From Tipula vernalis (taxonomy: Eukaryota > Arthropoda > Insecta > Diptera > Tipulidae), in contig OY282558.1 in the NCBI GenBank assembly GCA_958295665.1, positions 50,165,389 to 50,229,388 on the forward strand: DNA of 64,000 nt, read 5' to 3'. A model generated the notes under the pieces. That model ran no database searches and was not told the origin of the DNA. It worked only from the letters and a program-made list of their open reading frames with translations. Position numbers and translations under genes: made by a program. How positions within the stretch are numbered: the stretch's first letter is position 1; the number at the start of each line of letters is the position of its first letter. This document shows positions 44,572 through 55,213 of this stretch, one piece after another.

Positions 44572-45152
44572 CACTGCGCGACACTTCATTATCCTCACTT
44601 AAAAATTTTTCATGAAACCTAAGATAATGCGCCTAATTATTTGAAATTTTTTCATCACCTTGGTTTCTATCTTATCTAACTTTCCAAGGACTAATACGTA
44701 TACTTGCATGCAATGCGAAGTGGAAAATCCCCATTTCGATTATTTTACTTATTTAAACTGCGACACTTGATTCATCACTTTGTTTTTGACGTCGAAGGCA
44801 TAAGGTGCATGTAAATAAATTTAGTTGTGTTCAGTTTAATAGTTTACCATTAATTTATTAAGTTTATTACCGGCTGCAGTTCATAGTGGTGAAAATGGGT
44901 TGTGGAAAAACCCTAACAAAGGTAGAAATTGGAAAAATTCTGGCGCTTAAACAAGAAAATTATTCCAATCGTGCGATTTCCAAAAAAATTGGTCGCAATT
45001 CTTGGACCATCAATAACTATCTCAAAAATCCAGAAAATTACGGAAAAAATCGAAGAGGTCGCACAGCAAGGGTGACAACAGAACGGGAACATAGAGTTAT
45101 TTTGCGCGAAGCTTCGAATTTTCAAGTGAGGGTAATCAAGTGTCGCGAAGTG
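44572..45152 (+). mobile_element. Non-autonomous Tc3-like transposon
   Basis: 581 bp bounded by 23-bp terminal inverted repeats, CACTGCGCGACACTTCATTATCC on the left and its complement on the right at 20 of 23 positions. A TA dinucleotide flanks each side (44570-44571 and 45153-45154), the duplication typical of Tc1/mariner transposons. An internal copy of the end motif ('ctgcgacacttgattcatc') lies about 186 bp inside the left end, like the second transposase-binding site of Tc3. It encodes only the DNA-binding part of a transposase, so it needs a helper. Confidence 0.92.
44895..45129 (+). pseudogene. Truncated Tc3-like transposase (DNA-binding part)
   Basis: From ATG at 44895: MGCGKTLTKVEIGKILALK, then NYSNRAISKKIGRNSWTIN and YLKNPENYGKNRRGRTARV. 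This is the bipartite helix-turn-helix domain of Tc3-like transposases, which recognises the element ends. After REASNFQ the frame runs into the right inverted repeat, so the catalytic DDE domain is deleted. The in-frame stop (45207-45209) lies beyond the element. An earlier in-frame ATG at 44886 is possible. If made, the product could bind element ends without cutting; that is inference. Confidence 0.88.
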
Positions 45153-45154
45153 TA

Positions 45155-47420
45155 TAACCCATCTTTTAAGGTCAACACTTCCTTTTTAGTTTTAGATTTC
45201 AAAAATTAATTTAATTTGGGGTTGGACATTATAGGACGTCTGGAAAATAAGACGGGCTCTACTATGGAATGGTCTCTAATTTATTCAAATCGAAAGAAAA
45301 TTAGACACAGTAATTTGGCAAAATTGCCAGTTATACAAATTTTTTGGTAATTTATTGAATTCAAAATTAATTCGATTCCAGTGACCAATAAAAATCTGTT
45401 ACAACAAAATGAAACACTTTCTGTTGTAAAAGCTTTCATTTTTTTAGGTCTCCGGTCACGATTCTAATCTAGATTTAAGCTTTACGATATATTTATGATT
45501 TTACTGAATATCCGGGTACTCTATAGCATCTAATTTATAAATTTATCTTGATATAATAGAAGATCTGGTATTTCCTTTGAACAACAGAAATAAATTACAT
45601 TATATTCTTGATCACGTCTTGAATTAAGGATATACCTACATATGTAGGTAGTTTTTTTTGCTAGAAAGACATAAATAAAAAAACTTGTCATTTCTAAAAC
45701 CCATCATTAATTGAGTTTTTCCAGCAAATTGACTCAGGATGTCCACCTACACAAAGAAGATATACCATTTTGACTCATCCATATTCCCCTATCTGATTCT
45801 GTATATGTAAGTATGTAGTCAAAATGACTCATTACTTATCCATGCCCAACCAAAAATCTAAATTATAAAAATATCTTCCTCAAACTTTGTCATTTCGGTT
45901 TTTTTTTTGCGAACGGAAAACCTTCGTCACACTTTCATAATATTATCCACCTTCTAACCTACATCCATAAACACATACCGAAAAGATAATTTTTCATGAG
46001 AATCCATATTTTTGTGTGTACTACATTAAATCAATATACATAAATTATCTTAATTAGCTAATGAAGATGATCCAATTGACAAGAAGGCAAAACAAAAAAA
46101 AAATCCATTTTCCTCAAACAATGGGCCCACACAAATAAAGCCAAGTATAAATGGAAAATCATTATCATGTATCATATGTAGGTATAGTATATACTTGATA
46201 CTTACTATATAGTACCGAATTAAATTTTCCGGTTTTCATTTTCTCTTCTTAAATTTTATTGATTTTTCTTTGTTGTTAGTGTGTATTTCCTCTCATCACA
46301 TTATGAATGAAAAGATGATACAACATATTTGTAGCTTTGTAAAGAGAGAGAATATTTTCTCTTTCCATTTTCCAAGTGGTAGCTATATAATATGTATACA
46401 TAGTAAAAGCTATATAATATGTATACATTCTTAGGTATTTGAACTACTAAGTTGGTGTGTATATATAAACCAACAACAACAACAAGAGAAAATACAGAAG
46501 AAGCAGAAAATATTCAACAGCAGCATAAAATCGTTTTTCTTTTTGGAATATAAAAAGACCAATTTCTTTAATTTCCATTCGCAAAGTTTGTATGTGTATA
46601 TTGTTGCTGTGAAATGGGAAGTAAATACGACATTATATTTGGAATAGGAAAATGTTATATTTAAATAAGAAGAAGAAGAAGAAGACAAAGTGGAGGTGGC
46701 GGAAGAAAAATTGTCGTTATTTTTATAACATGCTTTTATACATATATACAGGAGTTGTTATTGTATTTGGTCCGTGTTCGATTAACAGAGTAATTTATAG
46801 TTGATTGGAAAATGTTTCAACTGTTCGCTCACTATTGACAGTGATTAGGTAGGTATACGTTTTCTTATTCACTTTACATTTTGTTTTAAAAGTTGTGTGC
46901 GTCTGGAATGCGGAACAACTAACATAAAGTACCATTTCTTAAGTGACAGTCAAACTATATGAACCCGCAATCAAAATAATGGCCGTTTAATATTATTAAT
47001 CTACTTACTTGATTCCCGATTTTCCCGATTTTTTGACATCATAATTCGAGATTTGTATGGCTTTGATAAAGCATAACATTGCATTGAACAATTTTTTAAA
47101 TATTTAGCTATCAAAGATTTAGTGAATTTCTTTACATTAAAGTAAGAGATCAAGAAATGGAGATCCAACAAGTTTCTTCCGATCGAAAGCCTTATGTTTG
47201 TCATCTCTAAAAGAACCATCTCAGTGGCAGATTTATTTGAAGAATTCCCTAAAACGCGTGTTTACAATTTTTTCAATGATTTTATTTTGAAAAGAAGAAA
47301 CGAAGCAAAATTTCGAATTTCTACGTTAGTGCCTATTTTGTACTTTTTTTTAAATTCGGTTCCGCTTCCCAATGAGCTGCCATAAGTTATACGTCTTCCA
47401 GGCGGAAAAATTATTCGCGA
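45155..47420. other. Unassigned with small repeats
   Basis: No gene was recognised. A 21-bp direct duplication ('agctatataatatgtatacat') lies at 46381-46401 and 46410-46430. An AAG microsatellite lies at about 46666-46687. A short open frame at 47194-47385 shows no family likeness. Confidence 0.55.
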
Positions 47421-49287
47421 GTCGGACAATTTATTGTGAACAGTTAACCGTAAAGCAATTTATCGTAAAGCAATTTATCGTAGAACAATTTATCGTAAAG
47501 CAATTTATCGTAATGCAATTTATCGTAGGACAATTTATCGTAGGACAATTTATCGTAGGACAGTTTATCGTAGGACAATTTATCGTAAAGCAATTTATCG
47601 TAAAACAATTTTTCGTAAAGCAATTAATCATGGAACAATTTATAGTAAAGCAATTTATTGTAAAGCAGTTTATCAGAAATCAACTTACTGTAGAACAATT
47701 TATCGTAAAGCAATATATCGTAGGACAATTTATCGTAGGACGATTTATCGTAGGACAATTTATCGTAAACCAATTTATCGTAAAACTATTTATCGTAAAG
47801 CAATTTATCGTAAAGCTATTTATCGTAAAGCAATTTATCGTAAAGCAATTTATCGTAAAGCAATTTATCGTAAAGCAATATATCGTAGGACAATTTATCG
47901 TAGGACAATTTGTCGTACGACAATTTATCGTAGGACAATTTATCGTAAAGCAATTTATCGTAAAGTGATTTATCGAAAATCAATTTATCGTAGGACAATT
48001 TATCGTAAAGCAATTTATCGTAAAGCATTTTATCGAAGAACAATTTATCCTAGGACAATTTATCGTAAAGCAATTTATTATGGAACAATTTATCGTAAAG
48101 TAATTTATTGTAAAGCAATTTATCGTAAAGCAATATATCGTAGGACAATTTATCGTAGGACGATTTATCGTAGGACATTTTATCTTAAACCAATTTATTG
48201 TAAAGCAGTTTATCGCAGAAGAATTCATTGTAAAGCAATTTATCGTAAAGCAATTTATCGTAGAACTATTTAACATAAAGCAATTTATCATTAAGCAATT
48301 TATCGTAAAGCAATTTATCGTAGGGCAATTTATCGTAAAAGCAATTTTTCGTAAAGCAATTTATCGTAAAGCTATTTATCATGGAACAATTTGTCGTAAA
48401 GCAGTTTATCAGAAATCAACTTATCGTAGAACGATTTATCGTAAACCAATTTATCGTAAAGCTTTATTATAAAGCAATATATCGTAGGACAATTTATCGT
48501 AGAACAATTTATCGTACGACAATTTATCGTAGAACAATTTATCGTAAAGCAATTTATCGTAAAGCAATTTATCGTAAATCAATTTATCGTAGGACAATTT
48601 ATCTTAAAGCAATTTATCGTAAAGCAATTTTTCGTAAAGCAATAAATCGTAGAACAATTTATCGTAGGACGATTTATCGTAGGACAATTTTTCGTAAACC
48701 AATTTATCGTAAAGCAATTTATCGTAGAACAATTTATTATTCAGCAATTTATCGTAAAGCAATTTATCGTAGAATAATTTATCGTAGGACGATTTATCGT
48801 AGGACAATTTTTCGTAAACCAATTTAACGTAAAGCAATTTATCGTAAAGCAATTTACCGTAAAGCAGTTTATCAGAAATAAACTGACCGTAGAACAATTT
48901 ATCGTAAAGCAATTTATCGTAAAGCAATTTATCGTAGAGCAATATATCGTAAAGCAATTTATCGTAGAACAATTTGTCGTACGACAATTTATCGTAGGAC
49001 AATTTATCGTAAAGCAATTTATCGTAGGGTTATTTATCGTTAAGCAATTTATCGTAAAGCAATTTGTCGAAAATCAATTTATCGCAGGACAATTTATCGT
49101 AAAGCAATTTATCATAAAGTAATTTATCGTAAAGCAATTTATCGTAGAACAATTTATCGTAAAACGATTTATCGTAAAGCAATTTATCGTAAAGCAATTT
49201 ATCGTTAAGCAATTTATCGTAAAGCAATTTGTCGTAAAGCAATTTATCGTAAAGCAATTTATCGTAGAACACTTTATCGTAAAGCAT
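47421..49287. repeat. 15-bp minisatellite, about 120 units
   Basis: Nearly 1.9 kb of 15-bp units of the form AATTTATCGTAxxxC, mainly ending AAAGC, AGGAC or AGAAC. Because 15 is divisible by 3, four of the six frames stay open for long stretches (repeating QFIVK, IYRKA, LYDKL or TINCF). These are consequences of the period, not evidence of genes. Landmark variants such as 'gtttatcagaaatcaactt' recur at about 47668, 48401 and 48867, showing larger segmental duplications. Confidence 0.95.
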
Positions 49288-49532
49288 TCGATATGATCAA
49301 TTGCCGTGCTACGCGCAACGTGGAAAATGTAATAAATAAGAAGTAACATATTTATTTATTTCGACATTTTTGGAATCGGATTCTAAACTGAGTTTAAATT
49401 TCAGGACAAATTTTGACTGCCACTAGATCTACAAAAATTAGATGACATAATCCCTTGTTTGCAGCATTATTGTCGTTCAATTTTTCGTCGTCTGCTCTAT
49501 GTGGTTTTACCACTCTTCTCCGGGAAGATTTC

Positions 49533-50445
49533 CTACCTCAAATTGAACACAAGTGCCGCATCTATCTTTTTCCGGTGTAAATAAAGAAAGATTTTTTTTC
49601 TTAAATTTGTCCATAATTTGTATTTACCAGAATCTGCACAGTGTTTGGTATATGTCGTATAAAGTGACGATTTTTTATCATTACTTTTCATTATGAATTC
49701 TTGCTTCAGTCCCAAAGTGGACACAAAAACTGTTTGCATACTTAAACGTGATGGTCTTCCTAATATATTCTGCATCGTAAAGAACAACTGCGTCTAGAAT
49801 TGGTTGGCTCTACATATTGTCGTTAATCGCTGGGTTTTGCTTACGTAAATTTGCTTTTCTTTCCAGTTTCACTTCCAGAAGCTCGAGTGGCTTCACTTAC
49901 CGTACCACAATGCTCAGAATGGTTTGCAAATTTACAAACACCGCGGTGCCATTTTTCGATTTTCTTTGGGCACATCCTGCCTTTGGCTATAGGAATTGTT
50001 TTTGCTTTTCCGATTTTACCAACGATTTTGCTTTTCCTGGCTTTTCGAGTCATTCTGTGGCTACATTCTTAGTTTGATTCTCGCAGGTATATTGTATTTC
50101 CAATTGGTAAATTGTCACTAACTCTTGTTGGGATTTCAGAGTCGGATTCGTTTATTGTGGTCATATAATTAAATGTTGTATCGCTTTCTTCTGTGAAATC
50201 TCCGCCTTCACTAGACCCATATTTAGGAAAATCTTGATTTTCATCAGTTTGTTGAGGTGTTACTTCCAATTATATTATTTTATTAATTTCATTATCCTCC
50301 ACTATGAAATCAAGTGGTATCCATTCAAATCTCGACGAAACATCAATGACGGCTGGTAATATGACTGTCTCCACATGCAAAGCTACTTCACTTTCGTATG
50401 TAAATTCTGCATCGTCTAAAATAAATTTAAATGATTCAAGGTCCA
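49533..50445 (-). pseudogene. Decayed coding region, family unknown
   Basis: Several minus-strand frames follow one another as in a broken gene: a piece with AEFTYESEVALHVETVILP and RFEWIPLDFIVEDNE (50445-50275), a stop, an acidic piece from 50269 (TDENQDFPKYGSSEGGDF), a basic piece (KIVGKIGKAKTIPIAKGRMC, then WHRGVCKFANHSEHC, 50053-49841), and a piece with QTVFVSTLGLKQEF (49787-49533). Acidic N-terminus, basic middle and Cys/His-rich parts faintly recall uncharacterised repetitive insect proteins, but no family can be named. It could be a dead host gene copy or a transposon scrap. Confidence 0.45.
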
Positions 50446-51559
50446 AAAATTTATCTATATGCGTTATGGTAAACGTGATTTAGTTGGAAATATTCAATGA
50501 ATTCGGCATTGCCAAGGCATGGGTGATATGAATGAGGCTAATGTGAAATTAATTTTTTGGCTCACAAATACAGTTGCAAACTGGCCGGTTTTCACAGCAA
50601 TAAGCCGGTCACAGCTCATACACCCGACTGGCAGACTAAATGACTGGCTTTCAATGAAATTTAGTTAAATTATCATTTGAAATACATATGTGTCGAAGAA
50701 AATTCGATTTATTATTTTTTACCTCTAAAATCGAAATTTTTCGATGTGATTGAACCAAAAATTTCGTTAGTACTAGAATTTATTACCAGAACAGTTGAAG
50801 AAATTCAGTTCAACAAAGCGCAAGGCAAAAATATGTTTCTTTAATTTTACCAATAACTTCTTGAGAACGCGGAATAAATGCTAAATTTGGCTAAATATTT
50901 TTAAGATCCATGATCAATTGATAAAAAAGCAATATTGTGTTAGGGTCTATAACACATTACTGTTACCTGTCTGTTTGTGTTCTTAATATTTGAACCCTAC
51001 TTGCAAAAACCCAAGAACACTGTAAAATGATCATGTTGGTGATCCTAATAGAACTCAACATAAAGCAGCTATACTGAATTCTAGTAATTTTTAATAATCT
51101 CAAAAAATCTCCTCGAATCTGTAAACTTACAAATTACCATCAACATCATCAAAAGTTTAGAACTAACTATAACATCATGCTAGTAACATTAACAAAGAAA
51201 CACAATTCGCCCGTTTAAATTCACAATATCCGGAATAATCCAAAATTAAGAATTCTAGACAAATATCGATAATCACAAAAAATTTGGAATTTCCCAAAAA
51301 ACTTTAATAAGCTGGGGATCTTGGGATAATCTGAAAAACTCAAGAAATTACTAAGAAGATCTCTTGAAAAATAAAAAAAGTCGAAAAATGTATCAAATCC
51401 TTGTCAGTAAGAGAAACTCGATTAGACTCGAATAATCTCGGAAAGCTCGATAATCGTAATATTCTAGAGAAGTTTTAAATTTTTATGAAGATCTAGAATA
51501 AAATCGCTCAAAGAAAGGCGATTTTTTTTTATAACGGCTTAACCGATTTTCATCATACA
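50446..51559. other. Unassigned
   Basis: No gene, repeat family or transposon end was seen, apart from short A/T runs and a T run at 51522-51530. Confidence 0.55.
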
Positions 51560-52508
51560 TTATTTTTTTGAAAGCCTGATGTTTTTACTTTTAAATGACA
51601 TTTGCATGCCGTTCCCCATTGACCTTATTAGGGTTTTGGACACAAAGACTTGAGGGATCGCACCCCACTCATCCAACGCAATCTTGAGGTCACTGATGTT
51701 AGATGGTACCGGATTTCTGAGTTGGATCCTCCGTTTTAGTTTGTCCCATAAATGATCAATTGGATTCATGTCTGGACTGAGGGCTGGTCACCTCATTGTC
51801 TCGAGTCCAACCTCATCCATGGACTGCCGAGTGGTTCGAGCTGTGTGATACCGGACATTGCCATGCATCAATATGAAATTTTCCACTATATATCCTGCGT
51901 TTGGCACTACATGATCCAAGAGAATGTCCTCGATATATCATTCAGCGGTCAGACCTGCTCAGGTATGAAAATATGATCTGTTTTTCTTTCAAGCGATGTG
52001 CCAGCCCACACCATGTGCGAATCGCCGCCGTACGGTACTGTTTCAGCAAAACAGCACTGCGAAAATCGCTCTCCTAGACGCCGGTGGACCCGGTCTCTCC
52101 TATCACTAGCAAATTCGAGTCGCTCTTTGCGGTGGCGTGCTGTCAATTTTGGGCCACCAGCGGGCCTTTTTGGAGTGAGGTTGGGTTACTTGAAGCGTCT
52201 TGTTACTGTCTAATGGACTAACATCTACATCTCGAACTTGTCTTAGCTCCTGCTGCATACAACGCCCGTCAGATGGCGATTTCGCAGTGAAGTTAGGACG
52301 ATTAATCGATCGTCCCTCCCAGTTGTACACCGATACTGGCTGGTATGTTGTCTCCGATTGAAAGTACCAATTTCCTGAAACCTTCTGGATACCCTAGAGA
52401 CAGAAAATTGGCTCATGTTTAGCTGACGAGCGACTTCTTGTTGATTGCGTCCTTCTTGCAACAAAGTAACAAGTTATGCGGGTTTTTCTGGTGTAGTATC
52501 CATGATTT
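51560..52508 (-). pseudogene. Tc1-like transposase (dead copy)
   Basis: Minus-strand pieces in order: start MDTTPEKPA at about 52502, a stop, then VTLLQEGRNQQEVARQLNMS and SVSRVSRRFQE (helix-turn-helix), RDDRLIVLTSLRNRHLTG, LTARHRKERLEFASDRRD, RRLGERFSQCCFAETVPYGG and HMVWAGTSLERK, then MHGNVRYHTARTTRQ and MNPIDHLWDKLKRRI. It matches the widespread Tc1-like family. The first catalytic Asp region (FSDE) is deleted, the second Asp is Gly (MHGN for MHDN), and stops and frameshifts abound. The third position is Asp (NPID). Confidence 0.9.
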
Positions 52509-52856
52509 TGTGGAAACAACGAATGAAACTGGTAGAGATTTCTTCAAGTCAACGTCTGATAAGTGATTGATGGCAAATATCGGTCAACGTGGTATTATAC
52601 ATCGCATTTTGCTACGATTGCTTTAATGATAAAGGTGTCCTTGTAAAGATAAAATACTAAGCTGTCAAAAAAGGTTGGTTTACGAGAATCGGTTAAAATA
52701 AAACGCGAATTTGTTTTTCCAAAGTATCCAAATCAATTTTAAAATAAGTGTATTTGGTATACTATATGTGTAACGTTGCGTGGACAAAATACTAAACGCA
52801 TGCAGGGAAATTTAAGGCAGCAGCCGCCGCTGTTTATTACGACCCATTTTATATTC
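52509..52856. other. Unassigned spacer between two transposons
   Basis: The Tc1-like copy may extend into it: 'gagaatcggttaaaat' near 52685 is roughly complementary to 'cttaaccgattttc' near 51539, a possible remnant of inverted ends. The match is only about 12 bp. Confidence 0.35.
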
Positions 52857-52858
52857 TA

Positions 52859-52888
52859 CACTGTGGTGCAGAACTATAGACGCATCTT
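52859..52888 (+). repeat. Tc3-like terminal inverted repeat, left
   Basis: 30 bp starting CACTGTGGTGCAGAACTATA. It pairs with 54420-54449 with three mismatches and contains the transposase recognition motif repeated internally at 53037-53060. Confidence 0.95.
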
Positions 52889-53036
52889 CTTTTCAGCACA
52901 CTCTTGGTTTCCAAGAAAGTTTGAGATGAAGCCAATGGTGCAGTATAAAACGGCATAGAAAAACAACAAAATTTACAAAGGAATTTGGAGAATGTTTTCG
53001 TTTTATTCACCGTTATAATTCAATGTTTTGTTTTCT

Positions 53037-53060
53037 AGTGGTGCACAACTATAGACTCAC
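53037..53060 (+). repeat. Internal transposase-binding motif, left
   Basis: 'gtggtgcacaactatagac' repeats the terminal motif with one change in this stretch, 175 bp inside the end, as in Tc3, whose transposase binds two sites per end. Confidence 0.8.
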
Positions 53061-53154
53061 TTTAATAAGTAATAAAAAATAAAAAAATTAATTCACTTTA
53101 ATTAAAAATAAACGAAAATTAATAATGAGTAGGGCCTCCTTTGTTCTGAATAAG

Positions 53155-54182
53155 CTAAAATATCCTGTTCGGCATACTCTCAACTAAGCTTACTCGAACA
53201 TCTTCACCAATTGACTCCCAAGCTTCAATCACGGCCATTTTTAACTCCGAAACGTTTTCATATTGCTTGTTTTCAGCAAATAGTTTTCGAACCAAGATTC
53301 CCCAGATGTTTTCAATTGGGTTTTGGTCTGGTGAGCAGGCTGGCCATTGCAATACCTCAACATTATGCGTTTCTAGCCATAAGCGAGTCTCATTGCTCTT
53401 GTGCACGGAAGCATTATCTTGCTGAAAAGTTAAACTTTCTGTCCTGTGCGTCTCTAAATATGGAAGGAGATTGGTTCTCAATAATGTTGTGTATTCTCCG
53501 GAGTTCATGCGGGCGGATGGGAAAGCTAACTCTAGCATTCCATCGATACAAAAAGCTCCCCAAACCATCAAGGAACCGCCACCGAAATTTATCTTAGTAA
53601 AATAGTGTGGTTCTTGCCGCAGGTCCCTCCAGTAACAATTAAAACCGTCCGGACCGTCTAAATTAAATTTTTTCTCATCCGAAAAAATAATCTAAACATT
53701 TTTTTTTTAAAGAAATTTAGATTATTAAAAGAAATATAATTTTTAAATTGCACAAAATGATTTACCTTTTTCCAGTCCGTGCTCATATTTCTTCGTCCGA
53801 ATTCGAGGCGGGCTTCTTTATGACGAGGCAATAATCTCGGCATAGACTTAAGCTTTTGCCGAACAAGGTATGGAGATAGTTTTAAAACCCGATTCACGGT
53901 CCAACGAGATACATTTAAGTGACATTCTCGTGCTATTTGAACTCCGCTTTTCATTGAATTACTGGCAGTTTTAATAATTTTTCGCTTATCACGATCCGAA
54001 AGCTTTTCTTTTGGTCCTCCTTTCTTATTTTGTCCGTAATTAGCCGGATCTTTTAAAAATGTGCGGACTACTTTGTCGGACCGCTTCAATCTCCGAGAAA
54101 TTTCCCGAATACCGATACCTTCTTCCCAAAAAGCAGAAATTTTGCCTTTTTCTATATCGGTTAAATAACAACCACGCGGCAT
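53155..54182 (-). CDS. Tc3-like DDE transposase with intron
   Basis: Cuts and rejoins the element at TA sites in the nucleus. Exon 1 (54182-53766, 139 codons) starts MPRGCYLTDIEKGKISAFW and carries the helix-turn-helix (GIREISRRLKRSDKVVRTFL). The intron is 53765-53692: AAAAAG|GTAAAT at the donor, TGTTTAG at the acceptor, 74 bp, phase 0. Exon 2 (53691-53155) reads on in frame. Catalytic residues are Asp144 (FSDEKKFN), Asp231 (FQQDNASVH) and Glu266 (NPIENIWG), with 34 residues between the last two (DD34E). The protein is 317 residues, close to the family. A TAG at 53157-53155 ends it after SMPNRIF. The same frame continues 11 more codons, ending NKGGPTHY and TAA at 53121-53119, a typical C-terminus. 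The start at 54182 suits the family (MPRG); an in-frame ATG lies ten codons upstream. Confidence 0.92.
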
Positions 54183-54250
54183 TGCAAGGAGTAATAACAA
54201 AAATAAATCCACAAACCTTAACTTTCAAATAATTAGAAGATACTAAACAA

Positions 54251-54273
54251 TGCGTCTGTTGCTATGCACCAGC
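54251..54273 (-). repeat. Internal transposase-binding motif, right
   Basis: 'tgcgtctgttgctatgcacc' is a diverged copy of the right terminal motif at 54424-54446, 173 bp inside the end. Confidence 0.7.
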
Positions 54274-54419
54274 AAACAAAACAAAAATTCTTTATAACGG
54301 TATGTGCAAAGATAAAATTTCGTTATAACGGTACATAAGTTAGTGGTTTTCTATGCTCACTTAGGTTTTACGTATTATATGTTTTAACTTTCCTCGGATG
54401 TAGTGAATGCGTTAAAATC

Positions 54420-54449
54420 AAGGTGCGTCTATAGTTCTGAACCATAGTG
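54420..54449 (-). repeat. Tc3-like terminal inverted repeat, right
   Basis: Reverse complement of the left end at 27 of 30 positions, reading CACTATGGTTCAGAACTATA inwards, followed outside by TA. Confidence 0.95.
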
Positions 54450-54607
54450 TATATGCAGTCCATTTTTACGAATTTTTATTATCGTGCTTCGCTTCAAAAA
54501 ATTTTGGAAAATATTTTTTTCCTACAATCACCGTGAAAAGCAGGCTTTTTTTCTCTGTTTTCAAAGCCCAAAGTGTCTGTTTTTTTGACAGTTAATAAAC
54601 AAATTAC

Positions 54608-54642
54608 TTTGTCACACGTTTCTCTTAGAAACGTGTGACAAA
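54608..54642. repeat. Perfect 16-bp hairpin
   Basis: TTTGTCACACGTTTCT, a 3-base loop (ctt), and the exact reverse complement. It may be a close pair of transposon ends or a cruciform-forming site. Confidence 0.9.
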
Positions 54643-55145
54643 ACTTGAAACCGCACGCTAAATTTGAACATATGAAAAGAAGAGTAAGAGTAAAAGAAGA
54701 GTATTGAAAAGCGAAATTTCACATAATTATGATGTAATTATTTTTATTGATTATTATTGAAATTTACATTAATGGTACAATTGGTGCAGTTTTGTATGTT
54801 GATGCCGCGTTGATTGAGTTCTGGTGATAAAATAGAATGAATGTTTTCCGGCGGTGTATTTGAGAGATGGCTGTCACTTAAATCCATTTTTTTTAGTTTT
54901 TTGTTGCAAAAAATAAATTGTCAATTTTTAAGAAAGACTAATGTTTGTATAAAACATCAAACCAAATTTTTGTTTTTCTTTATGAAAAATAAAAAAAATC
55001 TTTGACTACTCGATTGAACAAAATGTCGGTCCTAAAATAAAATCGTATTGTCAGTATAGTAAATTTTACTACAAAATTATCTTTTTATTATATTTTTTAA
55101 AATGATTGTAGGAAAAATAAAGTGTGAAACACGTCCGCAAAGTTG

Positions 55146-55213
55146 TTTGTCACGCTCGAAAGGTTGCTGGCCTCCGTCCCGTCGGCCAGCAATTTCCTTT
55201 CTCGCGTGACAAA
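55146..55213. repeat. GC-rich imperfect hairpin
   Basis: The left arm 55146-55172 and right arm 55184-55213 pair over about 27 bases with small bulges, around an 11-base loop. The outer ends read TTTGTCACGC, like the hairpin at 54608. The stem 'ttgctggcc/ggccagcaa' makes a GC-rich patch in AT-rich surroundings. Confidence 0.85.

Larger units (their letters stand above)
52859..54449 (-). mobile_element. Near-complete Tc3-like transposon
   Basis: 1591 bp with 30-bp terminal inverted repeats (27 of 30 matching) starting CACTRTGGT, and TA on both outer sides (52857-52858, 54450-54451). A second copy of the end motif lies about 175 bp inside each end. The transposase gene on the minus strand has one short intron and an open frame to within 11 codons of the family-type C-terminus. 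The cut-and-paste layout is complete. Apart from the late stop codon nothing visible would prevent activity. Confidence 0.95.

Noticed and set aside
47372..49349. Long open frames encoding 5-residue repeats on both strands
   Set aside because: The 15-bp period keeps four frames open automatically; substitutions show no sign of favouring any one frame.
51539..52700. Terminal inverted repeats for the Tc1-like copy
   Set aside because: Only about 12 bp around 'taaccgat' match, with no clean TA boundary.
53658..53765. Protein extension of transposase exon 1 past the donor (VNHFVQFKNYISF and on)
   Set aside because: This is intron sequence. The catalytic FSDE block resumes only after the acceptor at 53692, and the family has no such insert.
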